Source: Erythrobacter litoralis (GTDB lineage Bacteria; Pseudomonadota; Alphaproteobacteria; Sphingomonadales; Sphingomonadaceae). From it: DNA of 64,000 nt. The notes beneath the pieces are model-generated. The model ran no database searches, was not told the DNA's origin, and worked only from the letters and a program-made list of their open reading frames with translations. Positions 38,580-47,750 of the stretch are shown piece after piece. Every line of letters begins with the position of its first letter. The stretch's first letter is position 1. Where the stretch lies: NCBI RefSeq assembly GCF_029760855.1, contig NZ_SOSI01000001.1, positions 1-64,000 on the forward strand, in the 5' to 3' direction. The translations under genes were made by a program, and so were the position numbers.

Positions 38580-39986
38580 TTATCTGCCTCCGCTCGAATA
38601 CAGCGCAAAGCCCCATGCCGGAAGAGCGACGGTATCGCCGGCCGCAAAAATCCTGCGCTGACCGTCTGCGAAGCCGCGAAAGTCTCCGGCAGGCAGACCA
38701 TCGGCAAAACGTGCGGTGACCGAGCTGTCGCTCATGTTGAACAGACCGAGCACCTTGTTACCGTCTTTCTGCCGAACCCATGCGAACAGTTGCTCGGGCC
38801 TGTCGGTTTCCACCTTCTGCATGACCGCGCCCCATTGGCCGTTGTCGAGCGCGGGATTTGCCTTGCGGAAGGCGATCAACCGATCGAGCAGCCGGCCATA
38901 ATCACAGCCATTTTTCTGACTCCAGTCGATCGTATCTTTCTCGAAAAATTCGAGCCGCTTGGCGTTGCAGGCTTCCATGCCGTTATGCACTAACGGAACA
39001 CCCTCGCCGGTGAAGGCCAGTGCCGTCATGACACCGAGTGCATCGCCGTAATTCTCGTAGATCGTGCCTTCCCACGCATTGCTGTCGTGGTTCTCGATAT
39101 AGGTCATGCGCATGGCTTCGCGCGGCCAAAGACTCTCGTTCTCGGCATAATAGCCGTAGAAGCTCGTCGCATTACCCTCGCCGTGCGCGACCTTTTTCGA
39201 GGTGTTGTGCCAGTCCCAGGCATAGGTCGCGTCGAACGCCTTGAAGTTCCATGCGCTCTGCTGGACCTCGCCGAGCATGAAGACCGGCCGGATGGCGCCC
39301 AGCCGGTCGCGCATGGTTTCCCAGAAATCGAGGGGGACGTATCCAGCGACATCGGCGCGGTAGCCATCGATGCCGAATTCGCGCACCCAGTATTCCATCG
39401 CCGTGCCGACATGCTCGCGCACGCCGGGCTGCGACCAGTCGAGGTCGATTATGTCGCTCCAGTCCCACCACGGCGTCGGGCGAAAGCTGCCGTCCCAGCT
39501 TTTTTCGTACCAGTCGGGATAGTCGGTTCGCAGTTGGTTGTCCCACGCCGTGTGGTTCGCGACGAGGTCGAGAATGACGTGAAAGCCCTGCGCGTGTGCC
39601 GCATCGACGAAAGCCTTGAGGTCGGCCTTGGTCCCGAATTCGGGGTTGACCTCGTAATAGTCCTGCACCGAATACGGACTGCCGAGCGTGCCCTTACGGT
39701 TCTCCTCGCCGATGGGATGGATCGGCATCAGCCACAGGATATCGACGCCGAGCGCCTTCAGGCGTGGCAGTTCTCTCTGCGCAGCCGCAAAGGTGCCTTC
39801 CCGCGTGAATTGGCGCGTATTGATCTGGTACAGCACCGCATTCCGCGACCATTCGGGATGCCGGATCATCACCTTGCTGTCGGGCGTCCACGGGGATGCA
39901 CTAGCGGCGAGCGGCATCTGTGCGGTCGTCTGCGCGCAGCCTGCCAGCAGCAGGGCGCCCGAAAGAGCAAGGGCCAGTTTACGCAT
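38580..39986 (-). CDS. GH13 alpha-amylase-family lipoprotein
   Basis: A 468-residue glycoside hydrolase family 13 protein with a lipoprotein signal (LALSGALLLAGC, Cys17). The three catalytic acids are visible: nucleophile Asp in DGYRADVAGY, acid/base Glu in FMLGEVQQS and Asp in ENHDSNAWEG. It should hydrolyse alpha-1,4-glucans from the periplasmic side of a membrane. The start overlaps the end of the MFS transporter gene by 8 bases, so both are translated from the same message with the LacI gene upstream. Confidence 0.92.
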   Translation of the reverse strand: MRKLALALSGALLLAGCAQTTAQMPLAASASPWTPDSKVMIRHPEWSRNAVLYQINTRQFTREGTFAAAQRELPRLKALGVDILWLMPIHPIGEENRKGTLGSPYSVQDYYEVNPEFGTKADLKAFVDAAHAQGFHVILDLVANHTAWDNQLRTDYPDWYEKSWDGSFRPTPWWDWSDIIDLDWSQPGVREHVGTAMEYWVREFGIDGYRADVAGYVPLDFWETMRDRLGAIRPVFMLGEVQQSAWNFKAFDATYAWDWHNTSKKVAHGEGNATSFYGYYAENESLWPREAMRMTYIENHDSNAWEGTIYENYGDALGVMTALAFTGEGVPLVHNGMEACNAKRLEFFEKDTIDWSQKNGCDYGRLLDRLIAFRKANPALDNGQWGAVMQKVETDRPEQLFAWVRQKDGNKVLGLFNMSDSSVTARFADGLPAGDFRGFADGQRRIFAAGDTVALPAWGFALYSSGGR

Positions 39987-41520
39987 CGGTCGTTTCTCCC
40001 GGGACCTGAACGCGCAGCATGGCGAAGGCGGCCAGGGTCCAGCTTGCCGCGGCGAACAGCATGGTCCAGATCGGCTGATCGGGGAAAAAGTGCTTCATCA
40101 CCGTCCCCATGATCGTCGCCACTAGCAATTGCGGCACGACGATGAAGATGTTGAACAGCCCCATATAGATGCCAAGCTTCGCCTGCGGCAGGCTGCTGGC
40201 AAGAATGGCATAGGGCATGGCGAGAATGCTGGCCCAAGCGATGCCCTTCAGCACTTCGCACATGATCAGTAAGTTCGGATCGCGCAGCACGAAATAGCCG
40301 AGAAACCCAAGCGCGCCGAGCAGCAGGCAGGTCATGTGCGTCTTCGCTTTGCCGATGCGCTTCGACATGGCGGGCAGCAGCACCAGTGCGGCCACGACCG
40401 CGACGGCGTTCTGCACCGTGTAGATGAGGTTCCACCAGTTCGCCCCTTCGTTATAGGCGGGCGTGGTCGGATCGGCACTGCCGTAGAAATATTGCGAGAC
40501 GATCGGTCCGGAATAAATCCACATGATGAAGAGAGAGGACCAGCTGAAGAACTGAACCAGCGCCAGCCGCTTCATCGTGGGTGGCATGCCGGAGAAGTCG
40601 CCCACGATGGTGGAAAGCATGTTGGCCGACTTGCCCTGCTTCGCCAGCCGAATGCCGATGGCGCTGAGCGCTCCGTACCCGACCAGCAGCGCGCCGAGGA
40701 GCAGGATCTCTTTTTCCAGCCCGAGCGGTTCGACCGCGACCAGCACGATCACGCCAAGCGCGATCCAGATCGCGGGCGCCGCATAGGATTTCGCCGCCAG
40801 AGCCTGAACGCTTTCGCCTTGCTCGACCTCGCGCTCCGCATCGAACGCCGCCATCTCTTCCGGACTGAATTCACGCGTGGTGACAACGGTCCATCCGATG
40901 GCAACAAACAGCGCGACCGCCCCGGCCCAGAAGCTCCACTTCACCGTATCGGGTATCTGCCCCGCCGCCGCGACATTGGCAACGCCGAACTGCTCAAGCA
41001 GGTACGGAAAGATCGCCGCCACCACCGCGCCCGCACCGATGAAGGCTGTCTGGACGGCATAGCCTGTCGCATGCTGCGACTTGTCTAGCATATCGCCGAC
41101 GAAGGCCCGGAACGGTTCCATCGAGATGTTGAGGCTGGCGTCGAGCAGCCACAGCAGCGCTGCGGCAAACAGCAGCGGCGCACCGAAGGCGGGAGCCAGC
41201 GGCATCAGGATCAGGCTGATGGCGGCTAACAGCGCGCCGGTCATGAAATAGGGACGGCGGCGGCCGAAGCGGTTCCAGGTCCGGTCGGACATATGTCCGA
41301 TGATCGGCTGCACCAACAGGCCGGTGAGCGGCGCCGCGACCCACAATGCAGGCAGATCGTCGAGCGAAGCGCCGACGGTCTGGAAAATTCGGCTCATATT
41401 CGAATTCTGCAGCACGAAGCCGATCTGGATGCCGAAAAAGCCGAAGCTGATATTCCACAGCCCGGCAAAGCCTTGGCGCGGTTTCGTCGTACGCGGCAAC
41501 GTCATGTCCTGCGCCATCAA
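39979..41520 (-). CDS. MFS sugar transporter (SLC45/sucrose-maltose type)
   Basis: A 513-residue 12-helix major facilitator protein. Its first cytoplasmic loop reads [15 protein letters not shown], the form typical of SLC45/GPH-like sugar:proton symporters, preceded by [11 protein letters not shown]. In glucan loci of alphaproteobacteria this family moves maltose and related disaccharides across the inner membrane. It follows the LacI gene by 105 bases, where a candidate operator lies at 41606-41617. Confidence 0.9.
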   Translation of the reverse strand: MMAQDMTLPRTTKPRQGFAGLWNISFGFFGIQIGFVLQNSNMSRIFQTVGASLDDLPALWVAAPLTGLLVQPIIGHMSDRTWNRFGRRRPYFMTGALLAAISLILMPLAPAFGAPLLFAAALLWLLDASLNISMEPFRAFVGDMLDKSQHATGYAVQTAFIGAGAVVAAIFPYLLEQFGVANVAAAGQIPDTVKWSFWAGAVALFVAIGWTVVTTREFSPEEMAAFDAEREVEQGESVQALAAKSYAAPAIWIALGVIVLVAVEPLGLEKEILLLGALLVGYGALSAIGIRLAKQGKSANMLSTIVGDFSGMPPTMKRLALVQFFSWSSLFIMWIYSGPIVSQYFYGSADPTTPAYNEGANWWNLIYTVQNAVAVVAALVLLPAMSKRIGKAKTHMTCLLLGALGFLGYFVLRDPNLLIMCEVLKGIAWASILAMPYAILASSLPQAKLGIYMGLFNIFIVVPQLLVATIMGTVMKHFFPDQPIWTMLFAAASWTLAAFAMLRVQVPGETTDA

Positions 41521-41605
41521 GGCCCCTTCGCATCCTCGGTTCGCCGGGTCGTCCCGCCCGGTTGTCTGCCGAGCGCTCGCACGGAACCGGGTGCGAAGCC
41601 AGTCC

Positions 41606-41617
41606 GCATACGAATAC
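41606..41617 (-). promoter_or_regulatory. Candidate LacI operator upstream of the MFS gene
   Basis: Read on the minus strand this 12-base site is GTATTCGTATGC, an imperfect palindrome with central CG typical of LacI-family operators. It matches the site at 42814-42825 (GTATACGTATGC) at 11 of 12 bases. It lies 86 bases upstream of the MFS start and just after the LacI gene's stop. Assignment to the neighbouring regulator is inferred. Confidence 0.5.
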
Positions 41618-41625
41618 GTCGGTGG

Positions 41626-42699
41626 TCAACCAGGCACGCTGCTGCCGCGCACAATGAGTTTGCCGGGCAGCTTGCGCGGCGGGGGATTGCCACCTTCGAT
41701 CTGCGCGATCAGCGTTTCGACGAGGGCTTCGCCAGCGCCCCTGATATCCTGCATGATAGTGGTCAGCGGCGGGGTGGTAAGTGACGCGGCCGGAATATCG
41801 TCGAATCCCACAATCGCGACGTCTTCGGGCACGCGCACGCCGTGTTCGATCAGGGACCGCATCGCGCCGATCGCGATGAGGTCGCTCGCGGCGAAGACGG
41901 CGTCGAACGGCTCACCGCTGGCGATCAGCGCCTCGGCCGCGGCATGCCCTGCTTCCTCGGTCGTGATGGCATCGAATTGCAGCGATTCGGCGCTGTCCAG
42001 ACCGGCCTCGCGGATCGCCTTGCGCAAGCCTTCGCAGCGGCCACGAAATTCGGGGTAATGCTCGTCCGCGTGGCCGAGAAAGGCGATCTTCCGGCAACCG
42101 CGCTCGATCAAATGTTCGCCCGCCAGCCGCCCGGCCTGTAGATTGTCGGTCCCGATGGTGTAGCCGCCCGCATCACTCGACACCGAACCCCAGCGAGCAA
42201 AATGCGTACCTTGCGCTTCCAGCTGATCGAGCCGCGTCCGGTAGACGGTGTAATCGCCATAGCCCAACAGGATGAGTCCGTCCGCCCGGTGGCTATCCTG
42301 GTACTGGACGTGCCAGTCGTCCTCCATCCGCTGGAAGGAGATCAGGAGGTCCAGCCGGCGGTCGGCGCAGGCGCGCGTGATCGCACCGAGCATCGAGAGG
42401 AAGAATGGATTGATCATGCTGCCGTCAGGCGTCGGATCTTCGAAGAACAGCAGGGCGATGGTATTTGAACGCTGCGACCGTAAAGACGAGGCATTCTTGT
42501 CGACCGTGTAATTCAGATCGCGCGCGATGCGTTCGATCCTCAGGCGGGTCTGCTCGCTTACCGAACGATCACCGCGAAGGGCGCGGCTGACGGTCGGCTG
42601 GGAGACACCCGCGGCATAGGCAATGTCGAAGCTTGTCGGCCTCCCGGTTGCCTTGCGGCCCAATGCCCTCTCCTGCGCGGCCGGCGCTGAGCCGGTCAT
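41626..42699 (-). CDS. LacI-family transcriptional regulator of the alpha-glucan locus
   Basis: A 357-residue repressor-type regulator. The helix-turn-helix [22 protein letters not shown] is followed by the hinge helix and a periplasmic-binding-like sugar domain ([25 protein letters not shown] to [17 protein letters not shown] and [22 protein letters not shown]). Its ligand is presumably maltose or a maltodextrin, inferred from neighbours. The ATG at 42699 was chosen; another at 42735 extends by 12 unlikely residues. It is divergent from the TonB receptor across 247 bases. Confidence 0.93.
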   Translation of the reverse strand: MTGSAPAAQERALGRKATGRPTSFDIAYAAGVSQPTVSRALRGDRSVSEQTRLRIERIARDLNYTVDKNASSLRSQRSNTIALLFFEDPTPDGSMINPFFLSMLGAITRACADRRLDLLISFQRMEDDWHVQYQDSHRADGLILLGYGDYTVYRTRLDQLEAQGTHFARWGSVSSDAGGYTIGTDNLQAGRLAGEHLIERGCRKIAFLGHADEHYPEFRGRCEGLRKAIREAGLDSAESLQFDAITTEEAGHAAAEALIASGEPFDAVFAASDLIAIGAMRSLIEHGVRVPEDVAIVGFDDIPAASLTTPPLTTIMQDIRGAGEALVETLIAQIEGGNPPPRKLPGKLIVRGSSVPG

Positions 42700-42813
42700 T
42701 CGCCCAGTTCTTAGCAAGCTCACCGTCGCTGGCAATCGTATGCATGAAAGCAGCGCGGAGCCGCCATTTCAGTGTGACATTCCGGCGACGCGGCGCGGCA
42801 TTGCTGCATCGGC

Positions 42814-42825
42814 GTATACGTATGC
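42814..42825 (+). promoter_or_regulatory. Candidate LacI operator upstream of the TonB receptor
   Basis: GTATACGTATGC, an imperfect palindrome with a perfect core ATACGTAT and central CG, sits in the LacI/receptor intergenic region, 122-133 bases before the receptor start and about 115 bases before the LacI start. It shares 11 of 12 bases with the site upstream of the MFS gene. It could control both divergent promoters. Confidence 0.5.
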
Positions 42826-42828
42826 CAT

Positions 42829-42853
42829 CTTCCGCCAAGGGCTTTGGCGGAAG
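42829..42853. repeat. Perfect 10-bp inverted repeat in the receptor leader region
   Basis: CTTCCGCCAA and TTGGCGGAAG, separated by the five bases GGGCT, form a perfect 10-bp hairpin. It starts three bases after the candidate LacI operator and ends 93 bases before the receptor ATG. It could be a second operator (dyad) or, if transcribed, an RNA hairpin in the receptor 5' leader. There is no T-run to make it a terminator. Confidence 0.6.
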
Positions 42854-42946
42854 TATTCGGTGGATCGAACGGCCCCTCCAGCGGGCTGCGCATTTCGATC
42901 CCTTCACACATTTTCTCGTGCCGGGATCTACAGGGAGAGAGCAGAC

Positions 42947-45763
42947 ATGGCATTTCGCACCCATCTCGCCGGCGGCATCAGCGCCGTAGCCGTCGTAACC
43001 GCTCTGGCGGCCGCAGCGGCACCTGCCTACGCGCAGGAAGCAACCGTCCAGCCGCCGACTCCGGTTGACGAGGACGGCGCGGAAGGCCAGCCCGTCGATC
43101 CGGACAGTAGCGATACCATCATCGTCACCGGGTTCCGCCGCTCGCTGGAGACTGCCGTCGCGGAAAAGCGCAACTCCGACCAGATCCTCGAATCGGTAAC
43201 GGCGGAAGACATCGGCAAGCTGCCCGATAACTCGATCGGCGAGTCGATCGCCCGCTTGCCCGGCGTCACTTCACAGCGCGCCAACGGTCGTTCGAACGTG
43301 ATCGCTATTCGCGGGCTCGGCCCGGACTTTTCCCAGACATTGCTGAATGGCCGCGAGCAGACATCCACGGGCGATGCGCGTGCCGTCGAGTTCGACCAGT
43401 ATCCTGCCGAAGTCGTCAACCAGGTCGTAGTATACAAAACCCCGACCGCCGAATTGGTCGGCCAAGGGCTTATCGGTACGATCGACGTGCGCACGATTCG
43501 TCCGCTGGAAGCAGGCGAGCGGGTGTTCGCGATCGGCGCGCGCGGCAGCTACGCCGATCTCGGAAAGCTCAATGCCGGTTCGGAAGAATTGGGTTACCGC
43601 CTCAACGCCGCCTATGTCGATCAGTTCGCCGACGACACACTCGGCGTCTCGCTTGCTGCATCGTACACCGACGAACCCTATCAGGTGCAGGAATTCAACG
43701 CTTGGGGCTATACCAACGCCCCGACTGGTGGCCCCCAACTTATCGGTGGATCGAAGAGCTACGTCACTTCCACGCAATTGAAGCGGTTTGGTGCGGCCGG
43801 GACTGTCCAATGGGAGCCGGCGCCGGAATGGACTGTCACACTGGATGGTTTCTATTCCGACTTCGATGACGAGCAGATCAAGCGTGGCGTCGAATTGCCC
43901 CTCGGTTTTGCGGTACGTGGTGACGACCCCGATACAGACGTCGACGAGCGTATCGAACCAGGCTTTTCCAACGCAACATTCGATCCGAGCAGTGCGGTCG
44001 TCGAAAACGATACCGTCGTTGCCGGCCGCTTCCCCAGCGTCGAAGGCGTGGTGCGTAACGATCAGTTCAACAAGGAAGCGCAGCTTTTTTCTGGCGGCCT
44101 GAACGTCCTTTACGAAGGTGACGACGGCTGGAGCGCCTATGCCGACTTCGGATATTCGCGCACGGATCGCCGGGAATTGTCCTTCGAAAGCTATGCCGGC
44201 ACCGGTTACGGCGCACAGAATGGCGCGACGGACGATATTTCGTTCACTTTGGACGAGAGCGGAGCGTTCTTCAGTTCGACGCTCGACTATTCCGATCCTA
44301 CCCAAATATTCCTCACCGATCCTCTCGGTTGGGGCGGCGACACACGGCAGGCCGGGTATTTCAACGACCGGATCGTTGATGACGAGCTGAAGCAGTACCG
44401 GGTCCATATCGAAAAGGAAATTTACGACTCCTTCCTGAGCGCGGTGATCTTCGGCCTCAACTACACCGACCGCGATAAGTCGCTGACGCCGGACGAATCC
44501 TTCATCGTTCTATCCGGTGACCGGCTCGAAGCGCCGATCCCGGAAAGTGCGCTCCTTCGCCCGACCAACCTCGATTACCTCGGTCTGGGTCCGATCGTGA
44601 GCTACGACGCACGCGATTTGATTGCCGACGGCACCTACGTGCTGCAGCCGAATACGTCGCAGGACGTCCCAGCGAAAGCGTATCAGATTTCCGAAGACCT
44701 GATGACTGCCTATTTACAGGCGAACATTATGCAGGATTTCGGTGCCGCCGAACTCACAGGAAATATCGGTGTGCAGGCCATCAGCACGGTGCAAAAATCC
44801 AGCGGGCTGATCTTTGTCGATGGCGTCGGAAGCCAGCGAACCCGGGGCGCATCCTATTGGGATGTACTGCCAAGCTTGAACCTTTCGCTCCGTTTTGATT
44901 CGGATTTCGTCGTTCGTTTCAGCGCAGCGCGCGAAATCCAGCGTCCTCGCTTGGACGATCTGCGTGTTGCTTTGGGTTACGGTCTCGACCAGACCAACGA
45001 GGCGCAGAGCCCGACCGGCATAGTTCCTTTCATCAGCGGCGGTGGCGGCAATCCGGAATTGCGTCCGTTCCGCGCCAATGCGGTCGACCTGACCTTGGAA
45101 AAGTATTTCGGCCGCGACGGCGGGGTTATAGCGATCCAGGCCTTTTACAAGGATATCGTCAGCTACATCGATTCCGCGCCCTTTACGTTCGATTACACCG
45201 GATTTCCGTTTCCCGCCGGATCACCAGCCGGACTTAGTCCGATTGGCCTGTTAAATGCGCCGCAGAATACCGGCGGAGGCGATTTCTACGGTATCGAGAC
45301 GGCGATCACGTTGCCGTTCAACATCTTCTCGGAAACGCTCGATGGCTTCGGCGTGACCGGCGGTGTCGGCTATACCGAAACCAAGATCGAAGATGCCTTC
45401 GGCAATATCGACCAGATCCCCGGCTATTCGAAGTGGGTTGCCAATGGCACCGCCTATTTCGAAAAATGGGGTTTCAATGCGCGCGGAAGTGTCCGTTACC
45501 GGTCGAGCTTCCTGGGCGATTTCACCGGCTTTGGCGGATCGCCCACCCGTCGCCTGGCACGTGACGAGACTATCGTCGATGCGCAGATCGGGTACGATTT
45601 CCAAGATGGCAGCGCGCTCGAAGGCCTCTCGCTCTACGTTCAGGGTCAGAACCTGACGGACCAGCCCTTCGCCTCGATCAACGGGAACGGCAATCAGTTG
45701 CAGGTAGTCGACTACCAGATCTACGGGCGCCGCTTCCTCGCAGGCTTCACGTACAAGTTCTGA
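42947..45763 (+). CDS. TonB-dependent receptor, alpha-glucan locus
   Basis: A 938-residue outer membrane receptor. A signal peptide (cleavage near APAYAQ-E) is followed by a TonB box-like DTIIVTGFRRSLETAVAEKR, a plug domain with GKLPDNSIGESIARLPGVTSQR, a 22-strand beta-barrel and the terminal aromatic residue (FLAGFTYKF). The plug phrase is typical of sphingomonad/Caulobacter glycan receptors. GGGAGA lies 9 bases before the ATG. It presumably imports maltodextrins with TonB and proton-motive energy. There is no SusD partner in the locus. A strong hairpin follows the stop. Confidence 0.93.
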   Translation: MAFRTHLAGGISAVAVVTALAAAAAPAYAQEATVQPPTPVDEDGAEGQPVDPDSSDTIIVTGFRRSLETAVAEKRNSDQILESVTAEDIGKLPDNSIGESIARLPGVTSQRANGRSNVIAIRGLGPDFSQTLLNGREQTSTGDARAVEFDQYPAEVVNQVVVYKTPTAELVGQGLIGTIDVRTIRPLEAGERVFAIGARGSYADLGKLNAGSEELGYRLNAAYVDQFADDTLGVSLAASYTDEPYQVQEFNAWGYTNAPTGGPQLIGGSKSYVTSTQLKRFGAAGTVQWEPAPEWTVTLDGFYSDFDDEQIKRGVELPLGFAVRGDDPDTDVDERIEPGFSNATFDPSSAVVENDTVVAGRFPSVEGVVRNDQFNKEAQLFSGGLNVLYEGDDGWSAYADFGYSRTDRRELSFESYAGTGYGAQNGATDDISFTLDESGAFFSSTLDYSDPTQIFLTDPLGWGGDTRQAGYFNDRIVDDELKQYRVHIEKEIYDSFLSAVIFGLNYTDRDKSLTPDESFIVLSGDRLEAPIPESALLRPTNLDYLGLGPIVSYDARDLIADGTYVLQPNTSQDVPAKAYQISEDLMTAYLQANIMQDFGAAELTGNIGVQAISTVQKSSGLIFVDGVGSQRTRGASYWDVLPSLNLSLRFDSDFVVRFSAAREIQRPRLDDLRVALGYGLDQTNEAQSPTGIVPFISGGGGNPELRPFRANAVDLTLEKYFGRDGGVIAIQAFYKDIVSYIDSAPFTFDYTGFPFPAGSPAGLSPIGLLNAPQNTGGGDFYGIETAITLPFNIFSETLDGFGVTGGVGYTETKIEDAFGNIDQIPGYSKWVANGTAYFEKWGFNARGSVRYRSSFLGDFTGFGGSPTRRLARDETIVDAQIGYDFQDGSALEGLSLYVQGQNLTDQPFASINGNGNQLQVVDYQIYGRRFLAGFTYKF

Positions 45764-45770
45764 GCGCTTA

Positions 45771-45809
45771 GGCGGGCGGGCGTGTTTCGGTGAGACACCC
45801 CGCCCCGCC
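45771..45809 (+). terminator. Strong GC-rich hairpin after the TonB receptor gene
   Basis: The sequence from GGCGGG to CCCGCC folds as GGCGGG-CGGG-GTGT against ACAC-CCCG-CCCGCC with two single-base bulges and a small loop around TTCGGTGAG. It begins 8 bases after the receptor stop. There is no T-run, so it may be an attenuator or an mRNA-end stabilizer that raises receptor expression relative to the downstream enzymes. Confidence 0.5.
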
Positions 45810-45911
45810 AATCGATAGCATCGCCATGTGCGAACATAGGCGGCGCTTGCTTCGTCATGTCGATGGTTTCGACAACGCTGTCCGCCTCGATCCAATCCTG
45901 GAGACCGCCCG

Positions 45912-47750
45912 ATGATCCGCACCGCCCTTCCCCTGCTGGCGCTGGCAACGGCCGGATGTGCGACCGCGCAGGCCCCCGCGCCCCGATCGGCAGACACCGC
46001 TCCCGATTTCCGCAGCCGCGCGCCGAGCGAGGAGATCGTTTATTTCGTGCTCCCCGACCGGTTCGAGAACGGTGACACGGCGAACGATATGGGCGGCCTG
46101 TCCGGCGGTCCGCTTCAAACCGGCTTCGACCCCACCCATAAGGGCTTTTTCCACGGCGGAGACCTCAACGGTCTGACGAAGCGCTTGGATTATCTGGAAG
46201 GGCTCGGCGTCACGGCCATCTGGTTCGCACCGATCTTTCAGAACAAGCCGGTGCAGGGCCCGCCCGGAAACGAGAGCGCAGGCTATCACGGCTATTGGGT
46301 AACCGATTTCACTCGGCCCGACAGCCACTTCGGCACCCGCGGAGAATTCCGCACCTTCGTCGAAGCGGCTCATGCGCGCGGGATGAAGGTCTATATGGAC
46401 ATCATCACCAACCACACGGCCGACGTCATCCGTTACGAAGAAGGGGATGCGACCGACTATGCTTATCGCAGCCGGGGCGACTATCCCTATTCCCGTAACG
46501 GCGGTGTGGACGGATCGCCGATAAACGACGGTTTTCTGGGCGATACGGTACGTACGCAAGAGAATTTCGCCGGCCTGACCGATCCAGCTTACGCCTATAC
46601 GCCCGTCGTTCCCCAAGCGGAGCGCGACGTGAAAGTCCCGGCGTGGCTCAATGACCCGATCCATTACCACAATCGGGGCGATTCCACCTTCACCGGCGAA
46701 AGCAGTAGGTTCGGCGATTTCGCCGGGCTCGACGACCTGTTTACGGAACAGCCGGCCGTCGTCAAAGGCATGATCGACATCTACGCTGCGTGGATTCGCG
46801 ATTTCGGGATCGACGGCTACCGGGTCGATACCGCGCGGCATGTAAACCCAGAGTTCTGGCAGGCATTCGTGCCTGCCATGTTGGAGACGGCGAAGGCCCG
46901 GGACATTCCGAACTTTCACATTTTCGGTGAGGTCTATCGCGACGACTCCGACAACGGGTACATCGCGCAATACACGCGGCGCGACGGCTTTCCCGCCGTG
47001 CTCGACTTCGCGTTCCAGAACGCGGTGCGCGAGGTCGTCAGCCAAGGCAAGGGTACCTACATCCTCAACGAACTGTTTGACGGCGACGTGCTCTACGAAG
47101 GCGGCGAAGAAGCCGCGCTGGCCATGCCGACTTTCCTCGGCAATCACGACATGGGCCGCTTCACCACGCAATTGCGCTGGGACGACAAGGATATCGATCG
47201 CGGCACCATGCTAGCGAAAACCAAGCTCACCCATGCCATGCTGCTGACCCTGCGCGGTTCGCCGGTCATCTATTACGGGGCGGAGCAAGGCTTCGTCGGA
47301 GACGGCAACGATCAGGCCGCGCGCGAGGATATGTTCGCCAGCCGCACGGCGAGCTATAACGACAACACCCTCATCGGCACCGATGCGACGACGGCGGTCG
47401 AGAATTTCGATGTCGGCCACCCGCTCTATCGCCTGATCGCCGACCTGTCCGAAGTCCGCCGCACACACCCCGCCCTGACCCGCGGCAAGCAGGTGGTTCG
47501 CCATTACGGACAGGAAGCGGGGATCTTTGCCGCAAGTCGCTTCGACCCGGATACCGGCGAGGAGATCCTGCTCGTCTTCAATACTGCCGCCGCCCCGAAA
47601 TCGGCGAATGTCGTGGTAAATTACCAAGCACGCGCGTTCGAAACTCTTTCCGGTACCTGCGCCAATGAAGTTGCCGCTCCCGGCAGCGCGCCCATCGCCC
47701 TTCCCGCCTTTGGCTGGGCCGTCTGCCGCGTAAGCCGCACCGTGCCATGA
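45912..47750 (+). CDS. GH13 alpha-amylase/cyclomaltodextrinase-like lipoprotein
   Basis: A 612-residue GH13 enzyme with a lipoprotein signal (PLLALATAGC, Cys16). Catalytic residues: Asp in GIDGYRVDTARH, Glu in HIFGEVYRDD, Asp in FLGNHDMGRF. EEIVYFVLPDRFENGD at the start and the long insert before the active site suggest a cyclodextrin- or maltodextrin-acting enzyme rather than a plain endo-amylase. It follows the receptor after 148 bases and overlaps the next gene by ATGA. It should face the periplasm. Confidence 0.92.
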   Translation: MIRTALPLLALATAGCATAQAPAPRSADTAPDFRSRAPSEEIVYFVLPDRFENGDTANDMGGLSGGPLQTGFDPTHKGFFHGGDLNGLTKRLDYLEGLGVTAIWFAPIFQNKPVQGPPGNESAGYHGYWVTDFTRPDSHFGTRGEFRTFVEAAHARGMKVYMDIITNHTADVIRYEEGDATDYAYRSRGDYPYSRNGGVDGSPINDGFLGDTVRTQENFAGLTDPAYAYTPVVPQAERDVKVPAWLNDPIHYHNRGDSTFTGESSRFGDFAGLDDLFTEQPAVVKGMIDIYAAWIRDFGIDGYRVDTARHVNPEFWQAFVPAMLETAKARDIPNFHIFGEVYRDDSDNGYIAQYTRRDGFPAVLDFAFQNAVREVVSQGKGTYILNELFDGDVLYEGGEEAALAMPTFLGNHDMGRFTTQLRWDDKDIDRGTMLAKTKLTHAMLLTLRGSPVIYYGAEQGFVGDGNDQAAREDMFASRTASYNDNTLIGTDATTAVENFDVGHPLYRLIADLSEVRRTHPALTRGKQVVRHYGQEAGIFAASRFDPDTGEEILLVFNTAAAPKSANVVVNYQARAFETLSGTCANEVAAPGSAPIALPAFGWAVCRVSRTVP

